Notes: generated by a model from the letters alone, not told the origin. DNA of 64,000 nucleotides from CAZSVE01 sp964610175 (GCA_964610175.1 CAZSVE010000004.1:3110-67109); one strand, 5' to 3'. Numbered from the stretch's first letter, positions 25,701-33,710 are shown. Made by a program: numbers and translations.

Positions 25701-26141
25701 GAAAACGCCCGCCAATGAGGACAACAAAAGGACCAGTGCAATGAATGCCGCGAAGGGCCAGCGAAGGACAGGCGGCGGGGATGATCTGCCGAGGTTCGTC
25801 CCGAGAGGCTCGATCGGTTCCGCATAGGGAGAAATAGATGGTTTATCCGCCGACAAACCGGCGTCCCTTCCCCCGTTCACCCAGTCGTCGAAACAGCCAT
25901 CGAAGGCCGCGGATTCCTCGGGATTGCGACAGAACAAGGGCCGAAGATAGGGACGAAGCCCGGTTATCTCTTCGGGCAACCGCCCTTCCCGATAGAATCG
26001 AAACAGGAGATCATGCAGGTTCAGCCAGCGATCCGGACTGACAGGGAGTCCCCGAGCCGCCAGGAGGTTTTCGAGCACAGGCAGCCACGCAAGCCAGGGG
26101 GACAGGGGGTGTTGGTGCAAGGATTCGGGGCAGGGGGTCAT
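22701..26141 (-). CDS. Membrane protein with vWA-like module and C-terminal FGE/C-type-lectin domain, variable end
   Basis: A 1146-residue multidomain protein. Residues 12-90 (WLPVLENLLAARGLPVS, FDGCFDDWV) resemble the N-terminal helical part of CoxE/vWA partners of MoxR ATPases. There are membrane segments at about 130-148 and 217-232 with a Pro-rich linker, and another near 670. Residues about 300-420 look like a von Willebrand A fold (PELLVLIDTKDPRDLLAGMG) with a changed metal site. Residues about 900-1146 are an FGE-sulfatase/C-type-lectin domain (GPEMIALPAGEFLMGSPEDE, YRLPTEAEWEYAARAG, GNVWEWTWDCWHGDYQGA) ending in a variable segment. REP-like palindromes are inserted in frame near residues 541 and 881. 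It starts 20 bp after the MoxR gene. Its role as a sensor or effector of a conflict-type system is inferred. Confidence 0.85.
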   Translation of the reverse strand: MTPCPESLHQHPLSPWLAWLPVLENLLAARGLPVSPDRWLNLHDLLFRFYREGRLPEEITGLRPYLRPLFCRNPEESAAFDGCFDDWVNGGRDAGLSADKPSISPYAEPIEPLGTNLGRSSPPPVLRWPFAAFIALVLLLSSLAGVFFMEPGLAPPTPASPVSRPAAPEIPPPSPDSPSREYLELSLDPLPPRALPDKLSSSPQNAARLDAWGKRLPWLGIPVALVWLLWAWLRRRYVLRRAAGSEHDPLASLSIPAGSQPLFDSPSLRDALRRLHQPIEIEGRYLHVSATLAASIRQAGFFRPVFRGRRFVPELLVLIDTKDPRDLLAGMGRLAATRLRQHGHEVFVYYYRGAPGGFIDERFQAAGGVEELFSRHPHARLLLIGDPGALLTNLGTHLIDEAASLTRWSQRGVLSTRDSHPARIGVLTARGFYTEPLTDEGIRAISVQFAESSQTMVSPRRLASPPAPFAGRHSLPWWRRPPRKEFQADLAALRRYLGEDGYFLLGAMAVYPALHWGLTQVLDYRLFPDDPPRAPAGSATLQGGISTPPNSREQRLLKIAQLSWSRIGWLPEWFRIHLLRHLTRRERTIIRREFRMLLEPRAEEADGQAIRLPFRTHEPGSWRDSLKARIHRTPGINDAVFANLIMGGRLGPWDFTLPRWIGDRLPGISSGGWLIFLGPLLEASIGALLCWFAISGIWQSQRPWFEDRALEMQIAANREHSFAIIHGENAESLAQVFRTSLTRYGFTSVEPGPEFGKTLPPLPPGHMVLVDPGASDANRWAARAMATHLAWLDYQSPDAIGIRSDANPGPENAVPENTILVRLSGDSVADPTISLQDLRPGERPSTTLDGEQKTLFGDPDKLIAAMDRLDRPSKGRPSSDRRSPGRPPPAFTRFRDTLKDGSQGPEMIALPAGEFLMGSPEDESMRDFDEGPRYRVRIGNPFALGVTEVTFADYDRFARVTGRKLPDDEGWGRDRRPVIDVSWNDATAYAQWLSGETGEKYRLPTEAEWEYAARAGTETPFSTGECITTDQANYDGNYGYADCEARTGVYRRKTVPVGSLPANPWGIHEMHGNVWEWTWDCWHGDYQGASVDGSAWGEEGDGDCSRRVVRGGGCFDGPRFLRSADRDWDRLDGAYNFTGFRLAREF
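22708..22820 (-). other. Candidate retroelement variable region (VR-like), 113 bp
   Basis: Last 37 codons of the 1146-residue protein. It begins GTGGTTCGCGGCGGT and ends TTCCGTCTTGCCAGGGA, as at 20213-20325. By hand alignment 25 of 36 differences are at codon positions 1 or 2. Many variable codons keep C in third place (TTC, CTC, GAC, TAC), as expected if the template codon is AAC. Confidence 0.6.
23483..23535 (-). repeat. REP-like palindromes inside a coding sequence (two)
   Basis: GCCGCCCTGGAGAGCGGCG at 23483-23501 and GCCGCCCTTTCGATGGGCG at 23513-23531. They are read in frame as a Pro/Arg/Ser linker (KGRPSSDRRSPGRPPP) just before the FGE domain. Confidence 0.8.
24510..24538 (-). repeat. 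REP-like palindrome inside a coding sequence
   Basis: GCCACCCTGGAGGGTGGCG followed by CTCCCGGCG. Same family as the palindromes bounding the transposase unit. It is translated as RAPAGSATLQGGIS within the 1146-residue protein. Confidence 0.85.
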
Positions 26142-26161
26142 GATGATTTCGCCGGGCGAAA

Positions 26162-27343
26162 TTAGCCTTCCCGCGGATCTTCGATGATTTCCTCGAGCGC
26201 CTCGGAACTTTTGCCCTCGATGAGCCTCCCGAATCTTTCCTGGTCATCCCTTTTCTTCAGCAACAGACAGCGCACACCCAGGGAAAGGACGGCGGGGTCG
26301 AGTTCCCACAGGCGCTTTCCGAGTGGAAAGCCCGCGTTTTTACCACGGGGCAGCAGATAATCCAGCCAGTTGAGGAGTTCGGCCATGGAGGGCTTTCGCT
26401 CCGCATTGAAATCCTGGCGAATGTATCTGAAAAGGGAAATGGCGTCGCCAACCAAATCACCATGATGTTCCCGATAACGCTCGTAAAACCGCTGCGCCAC
26501 GATGCGCTCCACGGTGACCGATTCATTCTTGGGTGACTTATTCTCGGGCGATTCATCGGGCGGGGCATCTTCGCCGAAGGCAGGGAATGGCACATGGAAA
26601 TAGATGCAGCGGCGCAGGAACGCATCGGGCAGGGTCTTTTCGGAGTTGCTGGTGATGACGACCAGGGGATCGAGACGCCTGCCTCCCTCGCCGGGCCCAG
26701 CCAGGGCGATTCGCACTTCTCGTTGCAGGGCAACCTCGAGTTCGGGCACGTGGAATTCCCCCTTGTCGATCTCGGCCAGCAGGTCATTGGGCACGTCCCG
26801 CGGGGCCTTGTCGATCTCGTCGATGAGTACCACCGAGCGGCGGGGGGAACCGTCGTAATGGGGTAGTTGTTCCGCGATCTGGGCATCCGTGAGTCCCAGT
26901 GCTTCCCTGGCCAGGTTTCCACCCACGGCGTAGAGCAGGGCCTTGCCCATGGCCTCGAGGCGCAGGAAACGGGAGGCCAGTCGTTTTTCATCGACGCCCT
27001 GGTCGTAGGATGCGTTGTAGCGACCGATGAGATCATAGCGATAGAAGAGTTCCTGGGCCTGGGTGTCGGATTTGACGACGAATTCCAGGGGTTCGCCCAT
27101 CCCCATCTCCCAGGCGATGCTGTCGGCGAGGCGTGACTTTCCGGAACCGGGCTCTCCGGTGAGCAGCAGCGGCATTCCCAGGGTGGCGGCGACATCCACC
27201 GCCGCCGCGAGGTCACGGGATGCGATATAGCCCGCCGGATCCGTGAGGGATTTTTTGTCGATCTCCGGCAGGCCCTGCCAGACGCCTTCCGGTTGCTGTT
27301 TGCCTTTGCCCCGATAACGGGCGGTTTTGAGCGTGTCGGACAT
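26162..27343 (-). CDS. MoxR-type AAA+ ATPase
   Basis: A 393-residue ATPase that probably remodels or assembles the partner encoded downstream. The start at 27343 (MSDTLKTARYRGKG) has GGAA eight bases before it. Walker A is GEPGSGKS at residues 63-70 and Walker B is VVLIDEIDKAPRDVPNDLL. Sensor 1 is VVITSNSEKTLPDAFLRRC. The lid region follows with a charged insertion (PPDESPENKSPKNES). The sequence fits the MoxR branch that is found with vWA and FGE-fold proteins. It is the middle gene of a three-gene operon: 25 bp after the membrane protein gene and 20 bp before the 1146-residue protein. No classical MoxR partners such as a DUF58 gene are present. Confidence 0.92.
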   Translation of the reverse strand: MSDTLKTARYRGKGKQQPEGVWQGLPEIDKKSLTDPAGYIASRDLAAAVDVAATLGMPLLLTGEPGSGKSRLADSIAWEMGMGEPLEFVVKSDTQAQELFYRYDLIGRYNASYDQGVDEKRLASRFLRLEAMGKALLYAVGGNLAREALGLTDAQIAEQLPHYDGSPRRSVVLIDEIDKAPRDVPNDLLAEIDKGEFHVPELEVALQREVRIALAGPGEGGRRLDPLVVITSNSEKTLPDAFLRRCIYFHVPFPAFGEDAPPDESPENKSPKNESVTVERIVAQRFYERYREHHGDLVGDAISLFRYIRQDFNAERKPSMAELLNWLDYLLPRGKNAGFPLGKRLWELDPAVLSLGVRCLLLKKRDDQERFGRLIEGKSSEALEEIIEDPREG

Positions 27344-27368
27344 GGGGGTTCCTTTTATGCGTGTTATC

Positions 27369-28541
27369 TCAATCTCTACTCGATTCCAGGGATACCTGCG
27401 CCAATGCCTTTTCAAGCGGCCTTTGTAATTCCCTACAGCACCACTTCCTGCCGCTTTCGAATTTCTCTCCGCAAATGGATTCCAGTTTGCGGCGATAGCG
27501 CCTTGGGAACAGATCATTCGGGAACCTGCCGATCCAATCCCTGGCACAGAATTTGAATTTGAACGGGGCTTCCAATAGCAGAATCCCCTGCGCGGCGAGT
27601 TTCCGGCGGCGTCTACATCTTTGTATCCAAGAGAGTATTCCCAAGGATCGATAGGTTTTTTCGAAGCAAAACAGGACGATGAGAATATGCCCTTCCCTGA
27701 ATGGAGGCAGGGCATCCACGAATGCCTTTGCGCCACTCAGGATGGGGATCAATTCCCGGTGGGGTGTTTCATCGCGGATTGGCACATGGATGATGCTTCG
27801 CTTGTTGGTCGCGCCATCGACCCAGTTTTGTACTTTCCTTTGGAAGGACCCAAAGCGCGGATCATCCTCATTCTCATAGGATCGATATTCCCCGGTAAAA
27901 CGCTGATACAGGCGCTGCGCCAAGGCGTCTTCTCCGCCACGAATATCGTGGACGCTCTCCACGATTTTCTCTACGAGCACACAGGCACCTTCTCTTTCGC
28001 CGAAGATCCCGTACTCGGGCTTTTGCCGCATCGCCAGATGATTGGGCAAGGCCTCCAGCTGGTCTTTGCCCGTCCCTTCGATGAAGAATACGCCGCGATC
28101 CGGAAATTTGGTCGGGGCCGTTTCATTTTCCACGTCGTTGGCGGAGAGGGGGTTGCGCTTCGCCAAGGCGCAATATTCCCCGGAATGTCTAGCCTGGTTT
28201 CGGTTGGCGAGAAAGAAATGGTCCTCGACTTGGTAACACTGATCCATATGGTCGACGGCACAACACAGCAGCGGATAGAGGTCGCGTAACGGATCGTCTT
28301 TTGCCCGTTCGCCCCTCCTTTCGGATTCACGGGAGGCGACTACCAGCAGGTATACAAGTATCGATGCAGCAGCAATCCCCATTACTACTACAGCTACTAT
28401 AGCAGCGGCAGTCTTCCCTGCTGCAGCGGCAATCGCCCCTATTACGGTGGCAGTCGCCCCCATTACGGTGGCGATCCCAATCGTTTTTCGATCGGCGACC
28501 GCTTTTCCCAGAATATCGATGACTGCTTTTGTATCGATCAT
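27369..28541 (-). CDS. Membrane-anchored protein of MoxR operon, possible inactive-STAND-like module
   Basis: A 390-residue protein, first gene of the operon. The N terminus has an Ala/Gly/Ile-rich hydrophobic stretch (residues about 20-68) coded by short imperfect DNA repeats. The soluble part has LRDLYPLLCCAVDHMDQCYQ, then GVFFIEGTGKDQLEALPNHL. The pair LLC..D...Q and a G-x-x-D-Q block recalls the NTPase-like domains without a P-loop (iSTAND) reported in MoxR/FGE conflict operons, but I rate that match only as possible. No Walker motifs are visible. The C-terminal 100 residues are very basic and Cys-containing (CCRELQRPLEKALAQV). Function is unknown; the context implies it works with the ATPase and the FGE-fold protein. 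Confidence 0.72.
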   Translation of the reverse strand: MIDTKAVIDILGKAVADRKTIGIATVMGATATVIGAIAAAAGKTAAAIVAVVVMGIAAASILVYLLVVASRESERRGERAKDDPLRDLYPLLCCAVDHMDQCYQVEDHFFLANRNQARHSGEYCALAKRNPLSANDVENETAPTKFPDRGVFFIEGTGKDQLEALPNHLAMRQKPEYGIFGEREGACVLVEKIVESVHDIRGGEDALAQRLYQRFTGEYRSYENEDDPRFGSFQRKVQNWVDGATNKRSIIHVPIRDETPHRELIPILSGAKAFVDALPPFREGHILIVLFCFEKTYRSLGILSWIQRCRRRRKLAAQGILLLEAPFKFKFCARDWIGRFPNDLFPRRYRRKLESICGEKFESGRKWCCRELQRPLEKALAQVSLESSRD

Positions 28542-28587
28542 CGGCTTACCGGACGGGGGTTAAAAAGATAGGAAATAAGCATTCGAA

Positions 28588-28608
28588 TTCATGGGGAAAT
28601 AAACAAAT
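28588..28608 (+). repeat. CTAG repeat remnant
   Basis: Only the terminal GGGGAAATAAACAAATT is left. Confidence 0.5.
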
Positions 28609-28932
28609 TACGATCACCATCCGACAGCCAGTTCGTCCAATCCCTATTTTCATCCCGATCGTCAATCCCTTGCAACCAGAAGCCCTGTGTCCACGAGAAA
28701 GGGAGACAGGTCGAAAGAAGCCTCGGTTTCGCGAGATAACGCCCCCGAAATGACGCCACCAACCGTGGCACGGCTCGGCTGGGAAATGACCATGCGGTCC
28801 ACCCGCATCCTCCAACGAGAAATATCTTCCCGCGTTTCCAGCGCGGAAAACCCGAACGGGTAAGGCCTGGAGAGGGGATTCGGATAATGCGGTGGTGCCG
28901 CCTGTGGTGCGGTCTCGAAGGGCGATCCCCCC

Positions 28933-29041
28933 CTGGCGAAGCTTCGCCTCGAGCCGACAAGGCACGATTTAGCTTCGGCAAAGCAAAATTGGCTTCTGCA
29001 AAACCTGACTCTTTTGCGAAGCCGAGCGGGGAATAAACGAA
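28933..29041 (+). repeat. CTAG repeat, full copy
   Basis: Starts CTGGCGAAGCTTCGCC, ends GCGGGGAATAAACGA. Confidence 0.9.
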
Positions 29042-29169
29042 TCAAAACAACGGTGAAACCGGGAATGAAGGGGGCGTTTTGTGGGTACAACCGGGGATTC
29101 GTGGCGCAACCCGAAAACTCGGGCACTCCCAATGGCTGTCTACGCGATTGATAATAAAATGAAATTAGA

Positions 29170-29243
29170 TGCCGGTGAGTGGACTCGAACCACCGACCTA
29201 CTGATTACGAATCAGTTGCTCTGCCAAACTGAGCTACACCGGC
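29170..29243 (-). tRNA. tRNA-Thr (anticodon CGT), CCA not encoded
   Basis: Cloverleaf on the minus strand. The acceptor stem GCCGGTG pairs with CACCGGC, the D arm is AGCTCAGTTTGGCAGAGC, the anticodon loop is TTCGTAA, and the T arm is GGTTCGAGTCC. After the discriminator A the DNA reads TCT, so CCA must be added enzymatically. Confidence 0.95.
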
Positions 29244-29467
29244 AGGAGGAGTTGGAAGTATACAATTACTCGTCGCATTGGGCTATGACTAGTCATAGCC
29301 AAACCCTGTCAGCCCAACAGGGTAATGTCCCCTTTTACCAAAAAGGGGGAAACGATGGCAGAGGAGACAATACCGTCGACAAAAAAGGGCATTCACTGGT
29401 CAAAGGCAATAGAAGCGGTCATCTCGAAGCATGGTTCGAGGCGAAGTCTTGCTGATATTTATATCCA

Positions 29468-30172
29468 TTATGGCCACACCCCAGCGGCCACCAAGCGATT
29501 GAGCAAGGTGTTCCGAGAAAGCCAAATCACGATGTCATCGAAAACCCCTTCCCTGGGTATGTCTGCTGTGTATACTCCGTCCGATACACCGGAATTCATG
29601 CAGTTGGCATTGGTATTCAAAGCATTATCGTTATCATTTTTCTGGTTTGGAATACCGTCTCGACCACAGGAAAATAGAATAGCTGCCGGGCCATTGAATC
29701 GTAGACCCGATGGTGAGGTTGTCGTATCCGTGAGAAAACTACCGGTACGGTCCTGGACGATAAGTCCACTGCGGGTATCCGGCGAGCTGGAGATTCCGGC
29801 GGGATCTGCGTAGGCGGCATCGGGTGCATATCGAAATGGTCGCCCCCAGGCATCCGTGCGCGCAAGGCCCAAGGTAACCCAAGGTAGTTCTCCTTCCAGT
29901 TGCGTGCATGATGTCGCCGATTGGGATATTGCCCGATCTTCCACACCATCGCCGTCGATATCCGGACATGGCAGGCGGCCATTCAAGCTCGTGATGGCAA
30001 ACCCGATGAGTGCTCCCTTGATTATCCCCAATTGCCTTTCGGTATCCCTGATCCGCCTGCTTTCTATCTGAGCCCCCAGTGGAATTAGTAATCCACCCAA
30101 TAGCAGGGAAATGATTGCAATTACTACCGCCATTTCAATCAGCGTAAAGCCCCTGCCGATATAATGGCTCAT
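29468..30172 (-). CDS. Type IV prepilin-like protein (N-terminal methylation motif)
   Basis: A 234-residue pseudopilin or pilin-like protein. It has a short leader ending in Gly, then FTLIEMAVVIAIISLLLGGL, the prepilin peptidase site plus the hydrophobic assembly helix (residues about 9-30). The rest is a large soluble domain with an N-terminal DIDGDG motif (PCPDIDGDGVED) and several cysteines (two in the visible core, CTQLEG and FSCGRDG). The size and DIDGDG motif fit large tip-type or minor pilins better than the main pilin. Its ATG overlaps the ccmA stop (ATGA at 30169-30172), so the two genes are translationally coupled, which is unexpected since no pil genes are nearby. Confidence 0.88.
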   Translation of the reverse strand: MSHYIGRGFTLIEMAVVIAIISLLLGGLLIPLGAQIESRRIRDTERQLGIIKGALIGFAITSLNGRLPCPDIDGDGVEDRAISQSATSCTQLEGELPWVTLGLARTDAWGRPFRYAPDAAYADPAGISSSPDTRSGLIVQDRTGSFLTDTTTSPSGLRFNGPAAILFSCGRDGIPNQKNDNDNALNTNANCMNSGVSDGVYTADIPREGVFDDIVIWLSRNTLLNRLVAAGVWP

Positions 30173-30882
30173 AAGCCGAGGTGGATTTCTTGGATGGAGT
30201 TTGCCGCGATACCGAGTGATTGGTGGGTCGTCAGGACAGTTGCCCCCCCTGATTGTGTATGCTCTTGGAGTAGGGATTCCATGACTGCTATTCCGATCTT
30301 ATCCAAGGCCGTGAATGGTTCATCCAGGACCCAACAGGAAGCATGACCAAGGAGCAGGCGGGCTAATGCGACACGTCTGCGTTGTCCAGTCGATAGCGTA
30401 TATGCGGGGACATCTTCGAATCCGATCAGGTTGAAACGGGCAAGCGCGCTCTCCGGCGCCACGTTCGTCGAACTCCCCGCCAGGGAACACATCACTCTCA
30501 GATTTTCCAGTGGAGAGAGCTCCAGCTTGATACCATTATGGTGTCCGATATAGGTAATTTCGGATAGGAATTGCCCCGAATCTCTGGCTATGCTTTTCTT
30601 CCGCCAATAGACTTCGCCTTTAGTCGGCAATGTCAATCCGCATAAAATCCGCAAGAGGGAAGTCTTTCCACTTCCATTGGGTCCGTGTACCCGAAGAATT
30701 TCCCCGGCGTCGAGAGTCAGATCGAGGCCATGGAACAATGTTCGATCACCTCGGCAGCATTCCAGATCGACGCCAGTCAGCAATGCGCCGGCACGAGACA
30801 GGTCGTGCTGCGAATTCGTCTGGTCTCGAAGGTTTCTATACGCGGAAGGAGCCGGGCCCCGATTGCGACTATCACGCATCAT
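30169..30882 (-). CDS. ccmA: Heme exporter ATP-binding protein
   Basis: ABC ATPase of the CcmABCD complex, which releases holo-CcmE during cytochrome c maturation. The ATPase core begins near LLTGVDLECCRGDRTLFHGL. Walker A is HGPNGSGKTSLLRILCGL, the signature is LSTGQRRRVALARLLLG, Walker B is CWVLDEPFTALDK, and the switch His is in TTHQS. The start is uncertain: codons at 30921, 30882 or 30879 are possible, and the family usually starts close to the LLTGVDL block. It follows ccmE and is coupled to the prepilin gene. ccmB, normally next to ccmA, is absent from the window. Confidence 0.9.
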   Translation of the reverse strand: MMRDSRNRGPAPSAYRNLRDQTNSQHDLSRAGALLTGVDLECCRGDRTLFHGLDLTLDAGEILRVHGPNGSGKTSLLRILCGLTLPTKGEVYWRKKSIARDSGQFLSEITYIGHHNGIKLELSPLENLRVMCSLAGSSTNVAPESALARFNLIGFEDVPAYTLSTGQRRRVALARLLLGHASCWVLDEPFTALDKIGIAVMESLLQEHTQSGGATVLTTHQSLGIAANSIQEIHLGL

Positions 30883-30983
30883 GGCAAATCGCGCCCCGAT
30901 GGTGAATTTATAACAGTACATTCCAGCAACGGTATCGATATTTCTCGCAACGCGACGTCCCTAAATAAGATGAGCCCATTTCC

Positions 30984-31460
30984 TCATAGAGATCCCCCCG
31001 CCGACTTTCGCATGGCATTACCTACATCCACGGCGCCCTCCGCCTTGTTCAATGCCTCCTGCACCTCACGCGGCATATAGTTTTCATCATGTTTGGCCAA
31101 CACCTCCCCGGCAACGAATATGCCATCCGCGCGGAGTTTCCCGGTAGCAACGACGCCTTGTCCCTCCCGGAAGAGATCCGGCAAAATACCAGTGTAGACT
31201 ACCGGTATCGTCGAGGCGTTATCGGTGACTTCGAAACGGACGGTCAATCCTTTAGCTATGCGGCGCACACTGCCGGCGACCACAAGGCCTCCAACGCGCA
31301 ATGTGTGCCCCTCCGGGGCGATCCCTGCTTGAATCTCACTGGGACTGACGAAATAGCGCATATTGTCCGAAATAGCGCTTATCACAAGCCATACCGCGGC
31401 GCAGACCACCAAGAGAATGCCTGCCACGATAAATAATCGTTGTTTGAATCCATGCTTCAT
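30984..31460 (-). CDS. ccmE: Cytochrome c maturation heme chaperone
   Basis: Periplasmic membrane-anchored protein that carries heme covalently to the CcmF/H ligase. The 158-residue product has an N-terminal anchor (LFIVAGILLVVCAAVWLVIS), the OB-fold core (GHTLRVGGLVVAGSVRR, VVYTGILPDLFREGQGVVA), and the heme-binding His and following Tyr in EVLAKHDENYMP. The length is normal. It lies between ccmD (290 bp upstream, with a CTAG repeat between) and ccmA. This is not the usual ABCDE order. Confidence 0.96.
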   Translation of the reverse strand: MKHGFKQRLFIVAGILLVVCAAVWLVISAISDNMRYFVSPSEIQAGIAPEGHTLRVGGLVVAGSVRRIAKGLTVRFEVTDNASTIPVVYTGILPDLFREGQGVVATGKLRADGIFVAGEVLAKHDENYMPREVQEALNKAEGAVDVGNAMRKSAGGSL

Positions 31461-31598
31461 GAGATTACCATCGATCGTTGATAATGAGGATCCGATCCTG
31501 GGCCAAAATCACAGCCACAAGGGTGGAAAAAGGGAGAGAGTATGTCCCTGATTCGATTCCGGTTCCGAGGGAATATCGACAAAAGATATCCCTAATTT

Positions 31599-31705
31599 GT
31601 TTATTTCCCGCTCAGCTTCACGATTGGATCGAGTTTTACAAGGCACCAACTCCGGCTTACCAAGCCTCAATCATGCTTCATCGGTTTGAGGCGAAGCCTC
31701 GCTAG
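31599..31705 (-). repeat. CTAG repeat, type II, inside the ccm cluster
   Basis: Contains GATTGGATCGAGTTTTACAA; ends GAAGCCTCGCTAG. Separates ccmD from ccmE. Confidence 0.9.
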
Positions 31706-31751
31706 AGCATCGCCTCGAAACCCCGCCTTTTCGACAATCGAGGATGCGTCT

Positions 31752-31916
31752 TCACGGGCGCGTCTCTTCGAGTCTCATTCTACGGACCAATTCTTTTTCC
31801 GTCCGTCGTCGGCAAAACACGGGTTGAATCAGGTTTATCAACAAGATCACGAATGCCAATCCGTAGGCACCCCATACATAGAAGGCATAACCGCCCATGT
31901 GAAAAAACTCCATCAT
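31752..31916 (-). CDS. ccmD: Heme exporter protein D
   Basis: Small membrane protein of the CcmABCD heme-release complex. The product of about 54 residues has the diagnostic start MEFFHMGGYAFYVWGAYGLA, one membrane helix (AFVILLINLIQPVF) and a basic cytoplasmic tail (RRRTEKELVRRM). The start is set at 31916 by GGA 8 bases upstream (31913 also possible); a longer reading to 32048 is not supported by the family. It is too short for many gene finders. ccmC, usually just upstream, is missing; sucB lies there instead. Confidence 0.85.
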   Translation of the reverse strand: MMEFFHMGGYAFYVWGAYGLAFVILLINLIQPVFCRRRTEKELVRRMRLEETRP

Positions 31917-32098
31917 TGTTTCCATCCAATCCGGCGTGACCCTCGCGGTGTGGTCGCTTGAGGCACATCCACACACAAGGCGTGGTTCATCATCGAACCA
32001 ACCCGATGTGCCATGCTGCCCATCATCGCCATTTCTCGTTTCCTCCAAATCTTACGGATCAAGTGATATCTGCTCTGAAATGGTATTTTTCCGTCTTA

Positions 32099-33343
32099 TC
32101 AAATTTCCAATAATAGCCGATGAGGGTCTTCGATGGCTTCTTTTATGGCCACCAGGAAGCGTACGGCATCCTGACCATCGATGAGCCGGTGATCGTAGCT
32201 GAGCGCCAAATACATCATGGGACAAATGACGATCTCTCCGTTCCTGGCCACGGGCCGATCCTGGATCTTGTGCATGCCGAGAATGGCGCTTTGGGGGGGA
32301 TTCAAGATAGGGGTCGACAGTAACGATCCGAAGATGCCCCCGTTGGTGATAGTAAAGGTTCCGCCGGATAGATCGTCTATGCCGAGTTGCGCGCTGTTTG
32401 CTTTTTCCCCGAATTCGGTGATCTTGGCTTCTATCTCCGCAAACGACAGCGTATCGCTATCCCGAATAACCGGTACTACCAATCCTCTCGGCGATCCGAC
32501 GGCGACACCCAAATCGTAGTAATCGTGATAGACGATATCGGAGCCTTCCAGAGAGGCGTTCATGATTGGAAATCGTTGCAGTGCCTGCACGGTAGCCTTC
32601 ACGAAGAAGGACATGATCCCAAGTCGCACTCCATATTTCTTTTCGAATGATGTTCGGAAACGGCCACGCAATTCCATGACCGATTGTAGATTTGCCTCGT
32701 TGAACGTGGTAAGAATTGCAGCGGTTTGTTGCGCCTCCAACAATCGCTGAGCGATACGAGCACGAATCTTCGACACAGGCACACGGTGCTCGGCGCGGGA
32801 AGGTGGTGTTGTGGAGCAAAGGACCTTTGGCTCTTTACGTCCGCCTCCATATTCTCCAGGGACGTCCTGGGACGATTCTGGCGGGAAAGAAGACGCCTTT
32901 CGATCCTCCAAATAGGCAAGAATATCGCCTTTCGTGATGCGCCCATCTCGTCCGGTCCCCGGAATCTCTTCCGGATTCAGCCCATGCTCGGTGAGCAATT
33001 TTCTTGCTGCGGGGCCGAGTCCCGTGGATACAGCGGACGATTCAGCATGCTCCCTATCAGGTTCATTCGCTGATGCTGCCACGGCAAGATCGGCGCCATT
33101 TGCATCCAGTCTGGCAATTACATCGTTTGCCTGTACCTGCTGGCCACTCTGTTTCAGAATTTCTCTCAAGACACCGTTTCGAGGCGCCGGAACCTCGATA
33201 ACGACCTTATCCGTTTCGAGTTCCACCAGGATCTCATCCCGAATAACGGAAGATCCGGCGCTTTTCTTCCATTCCAGCAGCGTAGCGTCCGGGACCGATT
33301 CAGGGAGCGTGGGGACCTTGATATCAATAACCATATTCATCAC
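32099..33343 (-). CDS. sucB: Dihydrolipoyl succinyltransferase, E2 of 2-oxoglutarate dehydrogenase
   Basis: Transfers succinyl groups from the E1-bound intermediate to CoA in the TCA cycle. The 414-residue protein has an N-terminal lipoyl domain with the lipoylated Lys in VELETDKVVIEVPAP. A peripheral-subunit-binding domain (GPAARKLLTEHGLNPEEIPG, GRITKGDILAYL) and the catalytic core follow (TFNEANLQSVMELR, LSGGTFTITNGGIFGSLLS, SYDHRLIDGQDAVRFL with the active-site His). It is of the SucB rather than AceF type. sucA and lpd are not adjacent; ccmD lies downstream and tRNA-Ala upstream, so the usual sucAB operon is split. Confidence 0.95.
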   Translation of the reverse strand: MMNMVIDIKVPTLPESVPDATLLEWKKSAGSSVIRDEILVELETDKVVIEVPAPRNGVLREILKQSGQQVQANDVIARLDANGADLAVAASANEPDREHAESSAVSTGLGPAARKLLTEHGLNPEEIPGTGRDGRITKGDILAYLEDRKASSFPPESSQDVPGEYGGGRKEPKVLCSTTPPSRAEHRVPVSKIRARIAQRLLEAQQTAAILTTFNEANLQSVMELRGRFRTSFEKKYGVRLGIMSFFVKATVQALQRFPIMNASLEGSDIVYHDYYDLGVAVGSPRGLVVPVIRDSDTLSFAEIEAKITEFGEKANSAQLGIDDLSGGTFTITNGGIFGSLLSTPILNPPQSAILGMHKIQDRPVARNGEIVICPMMYLALSYDHRLIDGQDAVRFLVAIKEAIEDPHRLLLEI

Positions 33344-33437
33344 TATTTATCCTTAGAATTCTGATGCCGTCGTCACCCATTTTCCAGGGAATGCTCGAAT
33401 TTTGGCTTTTCCCTTGATGATGCGTGGAAATACAATC

Positions 33438-33462
33438 CGCCGGATGAAAGTATCATCCGGCG
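33438..33462. other. Perfect 10-bp inverted repeat upstream of sucB
   Basis: CGCCGGATGA pairs with TCATCCGGCG around AAGTA. It has no T run, so it is more likely an RNA structure or operator than a terminator. Confidence 0.55.
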
Positions 33463-33599
33463 AGTCTCCACAATCGAGTTCGCCTTCAGATATACATCTA
33501 TTCCAAATTGCGCAGTGATTGTCGTTTCCCCCGACATCCTCACTTGACATTCTATAGGAATAGAGCGTAGATTCCGTTCCTCGCTTCGATCACCGCAAT

Positions 33600-33675
<76 letters not shown>

Positions 33676-33710
33676 ATACTATATCCGCTTTTATACCCGA
33701 AAAAACACGC

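Larger units (their letters stand above)
28542..29169. other. Intergenic region upstream of the MoxR operon
   Basis: 628 bp without a gene. It holds a short repeat remnant (28588-28608) and a full CTAG repeat (28933-29041). The stretch 28650-28930 shows nothing I recognise; the operon promoter should lie within 28542-28900. Confidence 0.6.

Noticed and set aside
29325..29480. Small gene starting MAEETIPSTKKGIHWSKAIE
   Set aside because: No recognised family, runs into sequence antisense to the prepilin gene, and its end contains a degraded repeat-like GGTTCGAGGCGAAG; kept only as a possibility.
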